Assembly: GCA_963920665.1 (NCBI GenBank)
Contig: OY987265.1
Location: 23,193,001-23,257,000 of the forward strand
Reading direction: 5' to 3'
Source: Straminergon stramineum
Lineage: Eukaryota; Streptophyta; Bryopsida; Hypnales; Calliergonaceae
Length of the DNA: 64,000 nucleotides
This document shows positions 10,332-21,650 of the stretch, piece after piece (within the stretch, counting starts at the first letter, position 1; each line of letters opens with the position of its first letter). Made by a program: the position numbers and the translations under genes. The notes beneath the pieces were generated by a model. The model was not told the origin of the DNA. It ran no database searches and saw only the letters and a list, made by a program, of their open reading frames with translations.

Positions 10332-10350
10332 TGTGTTTCTCCCCCACTAA
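10332..10350 (-). other. Polypurine tract next to a presumed 3' LTR
   Basis: On the minus strand, GTTAGTGGGGGAGAAACAC follows the integrase stop codon by about 20 nt, the usual place and form of a Ty3/gypsy polypurine tract. A 3' LTR would start just downstream (below about 10335), but I cannot define its other end and see no second LTR. Confidence 0.5.
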
Positions 10351-10368
10351 CAAAGGTTGATGTCCTCA

Positions 10369-11320
10369 TCAATTCTTGCGCGGCCTCTTGTTGGATTGCC
10401 TACTTTGCTCAAATCGGTTCACCACTTCTTTTGCATTGGCCATATCCTTGGCACTTATCCAAGTTGCCTCCTTTTTATGATAGCCTTTGTCACTTCACTA
10501 AGTATTCTTTACCCCACTTCTTAGTGTTTCTACTCTTGAGAATACCTTCCACCTCATATTCAAGGTGTTCCCCAACTAACTCCAAGAGAGGCTGCAACAC
10601 TTGCTTGCGCTTTGGCCTCAAGGTATCTTCATGGTATGGCTTTAGCAATGAAACATGAAAGGTTGGATGCACCTTGATTTCTTGTGGCAACTTCAACTTG
10701 TAGACATCCTCAAACAACCACTTCTTGATGACAAATGGACATGCATACTTTGCCATGAATTTAGGTGTTAGTCCTTTAGGTAGTGTGAAGTTCTTCACAT
10801 TCAACCAAACCTTTTGACCTTCCACATACTCCACATGGCGTCTCCCTTTGTTCACTTGTTTGATGTATGGCTTTTGTGCCTTGTCCAAATGCAACTTGAT
10901 CTTCTCAAGCATTACTTCTCTATGGGCAACAAAGTCTTCAGCAAACTTGACTTCTCTCAAACTCCAATTGCAAACCCTCCAAGGCAAGATTAGTAGGCAT
11001 AAGTGGCTCCACTCCATAAGCCACTTTGAATGGCGATTCACTTGTAGCTACATGCTTAGCCTTGTTATAACTAAACTTTGCCAAAGCCAAATACTTTGTC
11101 CAATCACCTTGGTTTGCACTAACATAATTCCTAAGGTATTGATTCAAGACCCCATTCACCCTCTCCCCATTTGTCCATCGGTTTGAGGATGAAAGGTTGC
11201 ACCAAATGAAAGCTTTGTTTTCATCTTTCTAAATAAGTGCTTCCAAAATTCACTTGTGAATTTGGGATCTCTATCCAAAACAATCACCCTAGGCAAACTA
11301 CTATGTCTCAAGAGTATCAC
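10369..11320 (-). pseudogene. Ty3/gypsy chromovirus integrase-chromodomain relic
   Basis: Decayed 3' part of a retrotransposon polyprotein, read from 11320 down. It opens with the integrase core (LDRDPKFTSEFW, then FHPQTDGQ); a 1-bp insertion right after TDGQ disrupts the catalytic Glu codon and shifts the frame. Next come the core end (NYVSANQGDWTKYLALAKFS), the C-terminal domain (PTFHVSLLKPYHEDTLRPKR) and a chromodomain-like end (LEYEVEGILKSR, EYLVK, YHKKEATWISAKD), broken by a Trp-to-stop change and a 1-bp shift at about 10490. The stop is at 10369-10371, just before the polypurine tract. Gag, protease, reverse transcriptase and RNase H are absent, so it is 5'-truncated. The chromodomain places it among chromoviruses. 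Confidence 0.88.
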
Positions 11321-11791
11321 ATTTGTGTTTTGTCCAAACCCCTTGGGCTTTTAGAGGTTAACCCTTAAATGCCGGACTAGTGACCATAGAAATCATCCCT
11401 TTTGGAACCATGTGACATCTCTACTTTATAAAAATAAAAAATACTCATTTGAGGTCAAAGTCATGTAGAAGATCTCCCCTTTCCACTCAAAATTCCAAGG
11501 TTGCATAGTTGCAGTTCTGTCCTAGATAGACTAATTCTTTGTCATCCATCGGACACTAAACCTCCGTGTCAACATTTATGGATTAACCCTAAGAAAGTTA
11601 CTCTGCAAGCCATCAAAGTCAACAAATACTTCTACATATATTTCCATTTGTACACATGGAGTTTCATGAATCCCAATTACTACAATTCCTAATTTAAATT
11701 GGTGCATTCTTGCATAGTAACAAAAAATATTTATATAGTGTCAAATGTTGAGAAATTAGTATGGGGCAACCTAATTTCACTATTTTGTGAA

Positions 11792-13059
11792 GAACATGAA
11801 CTATTTATCACATAGGTTCCTTTAACCCTTAAACTTTGTAACACACTGAATCCTTTTTTTTAATTTTGCACATTTTTGTTTATATTGTTTATAAAAATTT
11901 ACCTCAATTTCATCAAGTTAGTCACAAAGGAAGTGTTGTTATTTAAAGGTTTAAGAATCACTTGGATGAATGAGAAATTATTGTACAAAATTACTATGTT
12001 CATTTTACCAGAATATGGACTTCAAAAGGTTTAGAGATGAATTCTTTAATTCTTTAGTGCCTACACTGAACTTCTTGTCCTAGCCTTTCACTAAAGAACT
12101 TTGAATTTCAAGTCATACACTAACAACAAAGAATCCACTATGGGATCCAACCATTGATTGAGAAATAAACTTAATGATGGAGCCTTTGTAAAATTTTGGC
12201 ATGCATCAAAGGTTTTTAGATAATTACATTCCAAGCATGTAGAAATTGTATAGAAAATTCACATACATAAAGCATTTTAGAGACCTATAATTAAGAATGT
12301 GTATTGAATCAATCCCTCGTTCCAAAAACAAACTTTTGGACACTATAGTTGCAAATCCAACAAGACATCTTTAGAAGATTGCAACAATTCCCTCCACTTT
12401 TTATCCCTCTTTGATTGCAAATTGGTAATTTTTTTATGATCTACCTATATACAATACTTTATGTCATGGTATTGGAAATGCAACAACGAGAAGCAAATCA
12501 GATATGGTCATTGAGAGGATAAACTTTAAAAACATATGGGCTTTAAAGGGTTCATTGTCTTGCCTCAAAGCACTTACACACATATTCAAAGGGAAGTGAC
12601 CCCTAATTTGTGACATAGAAGACCTATGTTACATTTGTTTTTGAAGTTTACAACAATTCTCCCACCCTTGTCACCACTCTCAACTCTAGACAACCACGTT
12701 GTTATGATGTAGGCTATCTACTAGTAAAAAATTTATATATTTGTAAATTTTATATTAGGTCTATAATGGTTGGATAGTAGACGGCTCAAAAATTGATTGG
12801 CAAATAGTTTTTAAGTTTTTTAATCACTTTTATTTTATTGAATTAGCTAATAGTAGTATATAAAGGCAATAAAAATTGCATTTATAAAATATTATGATAT
12901 AAGAAGATATACTGGATTTGGAATATTAAGATGATGAAATATATTATAAATATTATATATTTAGATTATTGATTGAAAATATACCCAAACACTACTACAA
13001 CTAGAAACCCTATGTTTTCTAGATCGACATATTATGGTGAACTTGACGTGAAAAGTTTG
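11792..13059. other. AT-rich repeat-like DNA, nothing recognised
   Basis: CATAGGTTCCTTTAACCC at about 11811 resembles CATAGGTTGCCTTAACCC at 9648, so there may be a TTAA-type insertion end here. Otherwise no frame, TIR pair or RNA gene is visible. Confidence 0.4.
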
Positions 13060-13775
13060 GAGTAGTGGTACTTTGTATTTTAAGTGAGCCATGGGAGATT
13101 CTAGTGGACCAAGGGGTGGGCCATTTGACAAGTTGGATGATGGTAGTCATAGTACTATATGAATGTTTGAGGCATTCAACTTATTTATCTAGCAACAATA
13201 AGTTTATCTATGAAGGAAAGCATTGGTAGCTAAAGCCAATTGGATTCTATTGTAAATAAGATTTATTACTTTGATAAGTGGAATATTTCAAAGTATGCTC
13301 AATTGTATTCTAGAGAGATGCAGTTGGATAGAGTCTTAGAGTATGAGATGGTTTGAGCTCTCCATGGTTCTTGAGATTTGCGAAAGAGTGAAGGAATTAA
13401 AGAGAATGATGGTTGGACTTGGAAGGCATTTGTACAAGCATTGTAGGAGGAATTTGTTACGGAGGATTCAAAGAATGTAACCAAGAAGATCTTCTTGGAG
13501 TGGGTAATACACCCTCATAAGGGCCGATCAACAAATGAATTATTGAGGGGGGTGGAACGTCATTATGTGCAATTGACATAAATTGAGAAAAAAATTAGAT
13601 GTAGAGAAGATAGAGTTGTTTATACAAATGGACGATTTATGGTTGTAGAGATGTTTGAACTGCTTTTGAAGGATGAAAATGAAGAGTGTGGCTTAAAGAG
13701 CAATTAGAATGAGATTTAAGGGGCCATGTGATTACTTACTAAAAGACAATGATGGAGGTATAAGATATTGTGAGT
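13060..13775 (+). pseudogene. Degenerate retrotransposon gag-like frame
   Basis: Conceptual translation of the plus strand, passing stops and shifts, gives segments in the order expected of plant Ty3/gypsy gag: YFDKWNISKYAQLYSREM, then WTWKAFVQAL, EEFVTEDSKNVTKKIFLEWV, NELLRGVERHYVQLT, and a charged segment with ELLLKDENEECGL. The pattern (W-x2-F-x2-AL-x-EEF, then K-x-T-K-x2-F, then a Lys/Glu-rich region) is gag-like from family knowledge. Many in-frame stops show it is dead. No protease or RT is attached. Similarity is moderate, so the assignment is inference. Confidence 0.5.
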
Positions 13776-14251
13776 GACACTAAAATGGAAGCAATTCCAA
13801 CGACACATTCATTGGTAAACCAAGTATGCCTTCAAAGCTCAATGATTTAGAAAATTGATTATAGATGAATTGGTTAAGCATATGTGAAAATTAAAATAAA
13901 AGATGATCAAACTTGAAGAGAAAGGTCATGGACATGTTGATACATAAAGCAATCATTGGGAACAAAATCTAGGCCAACTAGAGGGAGGTTACACAACTAG
14001 AGAAATCAATGTCTATTCCACTATAGATTTTGCATGCTTCTAATGATAACCAATGTTGATTAGGACAACTTGATTTGGATATTTTTTAGCACGTTTATGT
14101 TGATTATGCAACGTAGGATGAATGTCCTCATGAATGTCCTATGTTAGTTTAGACTAACTATCACGTCATCAAAAATTTATTTCCTCATTGATCAATAGAG
14201 ACTAATTGCCATGTCAACATTAAGGCAAAGTGCTATGTCACAATTAATGTA

Positions 14252-14327
14252 GCTAATGGGATTTGAACCCAAGACCTTGTGAAATCAACAATGAAGCCTA
14301 ACTGTCACCCCCTAACCATCTCCCCTA
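14252..14327 (-). mobile_element. tRNA-like pol III promoter, possible SINE head
   Basis: The minus strand carries an A-box-like GATGGTTAGG near 14320 and a good B box GGGTTCAAATCCC at 14270-14258, spaced like an internal pol III promoter. The intervening sequence does not fold into a valid tRNA cloverleaf. A tRNA-derived SINE would continue toward lower coordinates; the body and tail are not identifiable. It may be a tRNA pseudogene. Confidence 0.35.
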
Positions 14328-14981
14328 CATCTTGCACATGTGCAAGGGATTAAAAAATTAATATATTAATAATTTAAAAATCTCATAACTTTTGCAAAAC
14401 TCAACATTTTCAAGCAATGTATATTGATCAAAACTCAAGATTTTCAAGCAATCTATGTTGTTGATGCAACCTATGTATGTTGATTGCCCAAACTAGACTA
14501 TTGGATGAGAATCAATCCCATTTTTTATGAATGCTAATCTTCTGTGAGTGCTAAATGTTTTGACCCACAATTAGTGCCTCTTGAAACAGATGTTTTTGAG
14601 TTGAGAATCCATGGTCCATTGCTGATGACATAAGAATTGGTTGCTCTGAAGTCTTTCCCAAACTCTTCGACACCTTTTTTTCAATAGTTTTTGTAATCTT
14701 CATTGTGACCCTTCGAAGCACCTTGTCCATGGCCTCTAAATTCCTTATGGAAATCTTTTTTTTGTACCTCCTCCCTCTTCTTCACAGCCTTTGTTATAGT
14801 ATCCTCATCCAATTCAATACTTCATCATAGTGATCGTATTGAGGAAGAACTTCTTGGAAGTCAATGGAGTGCTGCAAGAAGAGGTATAAATTCTAGAGGG
14901 CAATCAAGGTACCACACTCTAGACTTCAAGTGTGCACTTGTCCACCACCTCAATTGTGAAGATGAGAACATGTAGTGTTTA

Positions 14982-15834
14982 GGGTGATTGCAAGAAACAC
15001 CTATCCTATTTTGTGTCACACTTTCAATGCGGTGGTTGTTTTGTGCCATAACTATTGGAGAAATGATTGAATGAACATGAAATTCAAAATGTAGGTTCCT
15101 CTAGCACTAATGAATGAACACAAATTAATTTGAATTTTTCAAAATTATTTTAGGGTGTGAAATTGAATTTCATTTCCATGTCACATTTGCAGTTTTGATA
15201 GTTTTTAGTACTATCAAGTACCTTTTTTGAAGGATTACATCATCAAAACTGGAAAGTGAGATGCTGTAGTGGAATTACAACTTTTGTGGAGAGGAATTTG
15301 CAAAATCATGTTTCAATTGCTTTTGGCATTGCTCTGATGTATGCGACATTTACACAACATTTTCTAAGTAATACAAAATGTTTTCCAATTTCTTCTTGCT
15401 CCATTCAGTAATTCTCTTAGTTGGCAATAATGGCCACTTTTTAATTTATTTTTCCAAAATCATTAACTATTTTTCCAAAATGGGAAAGTTCTAGCTTCAT
15501 TTTTGGGGGTAAATCGAAGACACTGTCAGAAAATAGTAGTCGAGGGTATAGTGTAGGACTCCTTAGTACTGGGCGAGGCCTACTACGCTTGCAAATTTGC
15601 CAACGTGGATGACAGGGATTGTCCCAAAACATCATCGTTCCCTGACATCTCCTACTGCCATCCACTACCATGCGTCCACGTATCTTCCCAGTGTTTCATC
15701 TCGATTCCAATCAACGGTCCACGTTTCATCTCCCGTACCCTTCATAGTACTCGCAGGACTCGTAGTACTAATAGGACTGACGCAGCGAGAATTGAAAACG
15801 CAACAAATAGGACAAGTGTTTCTTGCAATCACCC
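14982..15834. mobile_element. Non-autonomous TIR element, 853 bp, TSD TTTA
   Basis: The left terminus is GGGTGATTGCAAGAAACAC followed by a diverged CTATCCTATTT. The right terminus, reverse-complemented, is GGGTGATTGCAAGAAACAC followed by TTGTCCTATTT. The first 19 bp are identical. The flanks are TTTA at 14978-14981 and 15835-15838. There is no transposase frame inside; short frames near 15441-15856 have no recognised domain. GGG termini with a short A/T target would also suit a PIF/Harbinger derivative if the true target were TTA, so the superfamily is left open. Confidence 0.7.
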
Positions 15835-15838
15835 TTTA

Positions 15839-16689
15839 GTTGATACATCCAACTAGGTACTGAAAAAAAGAGGCAAGTCACATTTCACAATCGTTGCCTT
15901 TGAAAATAGCTCATACTTGAAGTAATTGCAAAAGTAGAAATGAATCTTAGAGCAATGAAAACAATTCAAAAGGGAAAGAAAATGAAAGGAGTTTGGACTT
16001 GACTATCATTACTTCAAATCAAATGCTACCTAAATGAAACTTCCTTAATTACAAGGTCCAAGCCCTTGTGCTTCAAAAAAGTATTTGACTTTTTGAAGAC
16101 ATTGTATCTCCTATAATACACAAGAAATGGATGATCTTACAATCGAATTCTCTAGCCTTAGCTTCAATGTATTTTGATACATCTTCCAGCTCTTAGGGTG
16201 AGTCTATGTCTAATACCAAATTATCCTTTTTTACAAAAGAGTCAAACGTTTCCGTTGCTAAATCCCCTATCTATACATTATTTTGAACATAGTAGCAAGT
16301 TGAAAGCATCAACACCCAAGTCATTACTTCAAGTATTAATTTAAATATTAAATATAAAGCAAAATCCTCAAAATATATTTAGAGGCACTCATCCCTAATA
16401 TCAACAAGCCCTGACTAAAAAGGCCTTCAAATCAGTTTCTTCCTTGGGCTTTAACGAAAATTGATGCACTACTTTAGTTTGGATAGACGAGTTTCACCAA
16501 CGCAACTACTTCACTTTGTGCTCTGTCTTCACATTGCAAGTAGAAATCATCTACAACATGTCAAGAGTCATCTCGGGAATAATATTTGTACTCTAATGGT
16601 GTTTAATCTTCATAAAAGCAATTCAAAAATTAGAATAAATACAATATTTCAACGACAAAAGAAATAAGGAGAATTGTGAACAAAAGTAC
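15839..16689. other. AT-rich DNA, nothing recognised
   Basis: Short frames only. This stretch may belong to the same decayed element as the relic that follows at 16690-17770, but no motif was found to show it. Confidence 0.35.
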
Positions 16690-17770
16690 TTACTTCATGA
16701 AGTCACTCTTTCTTAAGACTTGGATTAGCTACAATAGTGAGTTTTTCTAATTTTTTTGTTAGATGAATTGTTTTCTCTTTGGTGTCTAGTTTCATGGCAG
16801 TAAGAAATCCATCTTTTGAGTGGTCCTCCATTGATTGGTGTCTTCCTTATACATCCTCATTGCCGTATCTACTGCGGCAACAATCTTGCACTACAATAGA
16901 GAATTGATACAAAGAAGTGAGATAAGAAATTGGAGCAAATCCACACAAATTGAAAAAAATGAAATGGTTTTGAAGATGAAGGTGAACGTTACATGATAAG
17001 TAAATGCCTTGAAGACCTTTGTCGACATGCTATACCAAGATTTTCTCAAATTCTACATGCATTGTGACATCTTTAAGGCATTGAGATGTTTGGAGAACTT
17101 ATCCAAGGGTATAACTCTAAATTTGCGGACTTTAGATTCTAAAATAGAATCAATGGAAATATGTTAGTCTCAATTAGACAATTATACTCATCATGGCGAG
17201 AAATGTATGATGACTAAGCAAGTAGACAATGGTTTCCATCACAAACAAAGAACTTTGAGTTGTGAAAATGTTGCATTTCAAGGGTAATACTCAAAATGGC
17301 ATTAAAAATGGCATTCTCTTCATTCCATAGGGGACCCCATGAAGCTTTTTCATTGTCAATTATATGCTCTTCCTCTCCCTATTCATTAGTATTGGAAACA
17401 TAGAACACACATGATGCATTTCTATATTTGTGTACAAATTCATGTTCTAGCCTAATTAAGTCACACTACATTGTTAGTCTAACTATTGGCATTTGAACAA
17501 AACAACACAATGGAGTTATGAGAAAAGAGATTGAATGGGGCTTCATCTACGAATTAGAGATCGAAGCTACGAAATTGACTTTTTGAGATCTCGTACAAGC
17601 ATCTTCAGTGGTGAAGTCATCCATTGGCTCATCAGCACCATCATTTAAACCATCATCTTTGATGCCTTCAATCGTTCCAATGGCTGATTGCTTAGAGGCA
17701 TGAGGTTTAGCCATCAAAGATTGCATATCAACCTCCCAAGTAAGAGTTGCCTTTGGTTGAACCTACATTA
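16690..17770 (-). pseudogene. Relic of an unnamed TE-associated protein with a D-G-N-H motif
   Basis: Reading the minus strand from 17770 gives VQPKATLTWEVDMQ, then EGIKDDGLNDGADEPMDDF, and after stops WNEENAIFNAILSITLEMQ, KFFVCDGNHCLLA (17257-17219, with TAG where Trp would fit) and SYISR. In another frame there follow VRKFRVIPLDKFSKHLNALK and SWYSMSTKVFKAFTYHV. The same core, K-x-F-x-V-C-x-x-N-H-C-L, appears in the relic at 28915-29330. The DGNH motif recalls the DGxHR box of ParB/sulfiredoxin-fold proteins, but that is only a resemblance. Multiple stops and frameshifts show it is non-functional. Confidence 0.45.
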
Positions 17771-18580
17771 AAATAAAAATGAATTACCATGTCACACATC
17801 AAACTACTAGATGTATCCAATATTAATTGAATTGAACAAAAAATCTAGAAATTGTAATTACTTGACCTCAAGCTCGATTTATCCCTTCATATCAAGAGGA
17901 ACCCAAAGGGTGTAGACAAATAATAGCGGGAAATATTTTAATGATATCTCTTAAAGAAGTCATCTCAATAAATTCTTATACAAAATTCATTTTATTAGAT
18001 AATGTAACCAATTTTGACAAGCATCAGTTGAAGACAATAATTTTGGATACCTCCTCTGAGCTCCAAGAGCACTCTTGCAAGAAGGAAGGAGTGATCAAAC
18101 AAATATGCAATCTAAACAAAGCCAAATGTTTATAAGACAATATGGAGCAAATTGTAAAGACACTCCACGACCAATATCCCATATTTGATAGCTAGAGATT
18201 ATAACCTCAAAGATTTGGGGCCCCCTGTGGTGCTAAGGGCTTTCTAGGTCAATTGTCCCAATGATAAAAAGAAATAATTGCAAACTCCATGGTTTAAAAT
18301 ATGTGTCATTCTCCAAGGTTAGAAATTAACAATGATTGATGTTCAATAGTAGAAGGGTAGAAAACAATGTCAATCATACAAGACAAGTATTGGTGTAGAG
18401 ATGTCACACTAGCCAAAGTTCTAGTGATTGCAAATACAAAAACTATGCATAGGGTTTGTAATTTCAAACTCAAGATTTAATCTAAAGTGAGATCACAAGT
18501 CCAACAATATGAGCACTCTTCGGCCCCGAGAGGTAGTCAACAACCAATATGTTGTGATCAAAACTATTAGACTAAGATAA
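17771..18580. other. AT-rich DNA, nothing recognised
   Basis: Contains one 64-codon frame at 17941-18135 without recognisable features. No RNA genes or terminal repeats were seen. Confidence 0.4.
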
Positions 18581-18582
18581 CA

Positions 18583-18920
18583 CATCTCACAAATTCGAAC
18601 ATCAACCACAATGAAAATATTTTTTTGGAAATTTAAATACTCAACACTCTATCTTCTATGAGATCACATATCTAGAGGTGGCTAACAATTGGTGGGTTGC
18701 AATTAAACAAATTCGACTTAGTAATTAATCTCACAAATTACAAATCCAATTGAAATGAAAACATTCAATTTTAGGAATTTTGAATTCAATATTCTATCTT
18801 CTACAAGATCACATATCTAGACCTACAAACTCCTCTCAACTTCAAGAGGAGGTTGTGGAGTTGTAGAATGTAATCACAAAATTGAGACTTGGTAATTAAT
18901 CTCATAAATACAAGTATTTG
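18583..18920. repeat. Degenerate tandem repeat, unit about 165 bp
   Basis: The series TCTCACAAATT, then AAAACATTCAA-like, then CTATCTTCTA-GAGATCACATATCTAGA occurs twice (about 18583-18680 and 18731-18825). A third partial copy starts near 18888 (GACTTGGTAATTAATCTCATAAATAC). Copies are clearly related but diverged. Confidence 0.55.
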
Positions 18921-19011
18921 GTGATTCAAAACATTTAATACATTAAACAATCTTACAAATTTGAACATTTGCTGCAATATTGAAAATTGTTTTTAGTTAA
19001 TCAATTGTAAT

Positions 19012-19715
19012 GATCAAAATAAAATTTCAATGTACAAAGAGCCACAATCAAGTGTCAACAAATGTAGGCAAATTAAATCTAGGCAAATTTTTCAAAACTA
19101 ATTTTCAATTAGGGATTCAAGCTCAAAACATTCCCGATCAGAATCCTAATTTTGAGAGCCTTTTGCACCAAGAGGAGCCTCCCCATCTACTCATAGTGAT
19201 CAAAATTAAGTTGCAAGGTATTGAGAGTCATAGTCAAGCATCAACAAATCCAAGGAATTTTTTTAAACGATATTTCAGTTAGGAATTAAGCTAAAAAAAT
19301 TACCAATGAGAATCCAAATTATCTGCACTAAAAGGAGCCTCTTCGTTTGTCTACTCATAGTGATTTTAAATAAAATATAAAGTGCAAAAAGCCACAATCA
19401 GGCATCAAAAAATCTAGTTAAAATTTCAAAAACTAAATTCTAAGTCGAGATTCATGCTCCCAAAATTGCCAATGAGAATCCAAATTTTGAGAGCCTTCTA
19501 CATTTAAAGTTCAAAGAGACACAATCAAGCATCAACAAATCCAAAGCAAAATTTTTAAAACTAAATTTTGATTTGGGATTCAAGCTTCAAAAATTACTAA
19601 TGAAAATCCAAAGTCAAGAAACCCTTATGCGCCAAGTAGAGCTTTTTCATCTACTTGTATAGATCAAAATTTTAATTTAAAGGCCAAAGAGCCATAGTTA
19701 AGCATCAACAAATTT
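19012..19715. repeat. Degenerate tandem array, unit about 140-185 bp, 4-5 copies
   Basis: Units begin near 19012, 19198, 19362, 19505 and 19666. Each carries a GATCAAAAT-like start, AAAGAGCCACAATCAAGCATCAACAAAT, a Phe/Lys-rich AT stretch, AATGAGAATCCAAATT and GAGGAGCCTC-like words. Units differ by indels and substitutions. The short frame through the first units is not maintained in later units. Confidence 0.75.
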
Positions 19716-21474
19716 TAAATTCCTTCTAAAATTGGTTATGTAATGAATACTTGTGATTCTTACAATAATTTTTTTCTTAAATTCAAAATCCTAAGTTCCA
19801 ATAATATTCATTTTTAAAGATTTTTATATTGCTATTTGTTCATGAAGTTTTTGATGGATTATTTTTTTGAAACAATTACATTTTGAGGCTAAACCTATCG
19901 GTACCTTTTGAATTACAGAGTATTTGCAAAGCACAATATTTAGAATCTATAATATAAAATATTGAAGAACTCATATAGGAATCTTTAAAAAATCGTTGGA
20001 TGAAAAATCACATTTCTATGTGCTTGGGATGTATTTGTGTTCAACAACACTAGGATGTGAATGTGTGAGCATGAGCCTATGAGCAATGAACAAGAATTGT
20101 GTGAGTCTAGAGTCTTGAAATTTAAAACATGATGTAATTTTTTTTTAAATTAATTAAAAAGTTAAAAGACTAATGTTTTTTCAACAATTTAGTACATTTA
20201 GAAAAATATGAACTATTACCACAGGACCCATGACCATGGATTTTAGATTTAAAAGCTTGACAAGTATCATGTTTTGAGAGGCCTTCCAAGGGTGGGTTGA
20301 TCAAATGAGAGTATAAATAATTTAGAGGCAATCTAAAGATGAGAGGAAGATGAATGCAACAAAAATATCATAGGATGTAGAACCTTGTGTACATAATAAA
20401 TTATTCTTTCATTGCAACAAGGAATACATATTGGAATATGAATATAATATTTTGCTACTAGATTTGGGAATTTTGAAGATAACATATTGGTACTTCATAT
20501 AAGTGGGGTTTTTTTTGGCAAAATTTTGCCAAATTTGTCAAAATCTGACCACTGTAAATGTATCCCTCCAAAATCTAGCCTACGTAATGAAGCCAGTACA
20601 GAGGACACTAATCCAAAAAAAATACTGCTTCATATCTACTTCATATCATGTTAATATCTATCAACTAGCTTACTCATTTGCATATCTTGAACTCTTGATG
20701 ATTTCAATAAGAGTAAAATTAGTATCAATAAGAACAAGCCAAATGGCTTGGAATCTTAGGTTAGGTAAGAACATGGGAACAGTTAAGTTTCATGATGCAT
20801 TGTACAATTTGGTTTGTACAAAATCAAATATTCTTAGTTTGAAATGTTGTGTATGTGTAATCACACTCATGGTTGTTTGCCCAAACAACTCAACAACACA
20901 ACAAACACGATGTCCAACTCGTATGATAGACCCCCTTGTCCATCTTATAAAGTTAACCTTAAGGTTGACTTTCAAATAAATCACTTTCTATTTCCAATCT
21001 CAACATATTTGAGTTTCATTTTATTGAAGTGTCTCAATTTAATAGTCACTTATTACATTCTAAATTATGGATCATAAGTAATGTGAGATTTCAAATTATT
21101 TCTGATGTTAGGATAAAGACTTATTCGACAAAATTGTTAAGTATACACAATATTTGTCTTCTATGATATGTGACGTCAGACGAAGAACTTGACACCCGAA
21201 GTCTCAAACTCCAAAATGCAATCGATAGAACAAGCGTCATCACACTTCTATCCTTTAAAAATAGGGACAACATTAGATTTTCTATGTGTAACAATGAATA
21301 GTTTGCATTTGTCTTGTTTATACTTATAAATGGTGTGCATTGTTTCCTTGATTTGTGTGAAATTCTTGCTATGGCCATTTGTAAGCCCTCAAGTTGGCAC
21401 TTGGAACTCAGGGTTTTTTGTTTTTGTCAGTATTTTAGCGCAATTATATGCAAAAATGCATAAAAAGAGTGTTT
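19716..21474. other. AT-rich DNA with one unrecognised 158-codon frame
   Basis: The longest frame in the AT-rich part of the window lies at 20503-20979 on the plus strand. Its translation is hydrophobic and Cys-rich in places (L-K-C-C-V-C-V-I-T), with no domain I recognise and no gene-like composition. I consider it chance or relic. Nothing else was seen. Confidence 0.4.
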
Positions 21475-21650
21475 GAGTGGTATTTAGTAGAAGTCCCTAC
21501 CAATACAATGAGGGGTCATCCTAGAAATGTAGAATATATAAAACACTCAAATTTCATACTTCTAATGCCTAGTTGAGAGTCTGAGAGGTCGATTAAGTAT
21601 TTATGAGAGAATTAAGGGTTTGAGTGTTAGCTAGTCCTAGTAGTTGTCCA
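21475..21650 (+). repeat. Dispersed repeat fragment, second copy of the 1-145 sequence
   Basis: Shares AGAAGTCCCTAC, TCCTAGAAAT, AAAACACTCAAATTTCATACTTCTA and GATTAAGTATTT with the reverse complement of 1-145. It lies at the start of a longer block (to about 24.3 kb) that looks like LTR-retrotransposon non-coding sequence. Confidence 0.4.

Larger units (their letters stand above)
9617..11791. mobile_element. Composite region bounded by inverted TIRs of the 4308 MITE family
   Basis: The left side (9619-9645) reads CCACAAAATAAAATAGTGAAATT. The right side (11766-11791), reverse-complemented, reads TTCACAAAATAGTGAAATT followed by AGGTTGCC. About 80 bp inside the right end matches the 4308 MITE. 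The interior holds a gypsy pol relic and unrelated AT-rich DNA, so this is either one larger element loaded with insertions or two separate ends. Target duplications are not clear. Confidence 0.4.

Noticed and set aside
20503..20979. 158-codon plus-strand frame in AT-rich DNA
   Set aside because: No recognisable domain, AT-driven composition, no splice or promoter context, and surrounded by repeat debris; long frames of this size occur by chance in 64 kb.
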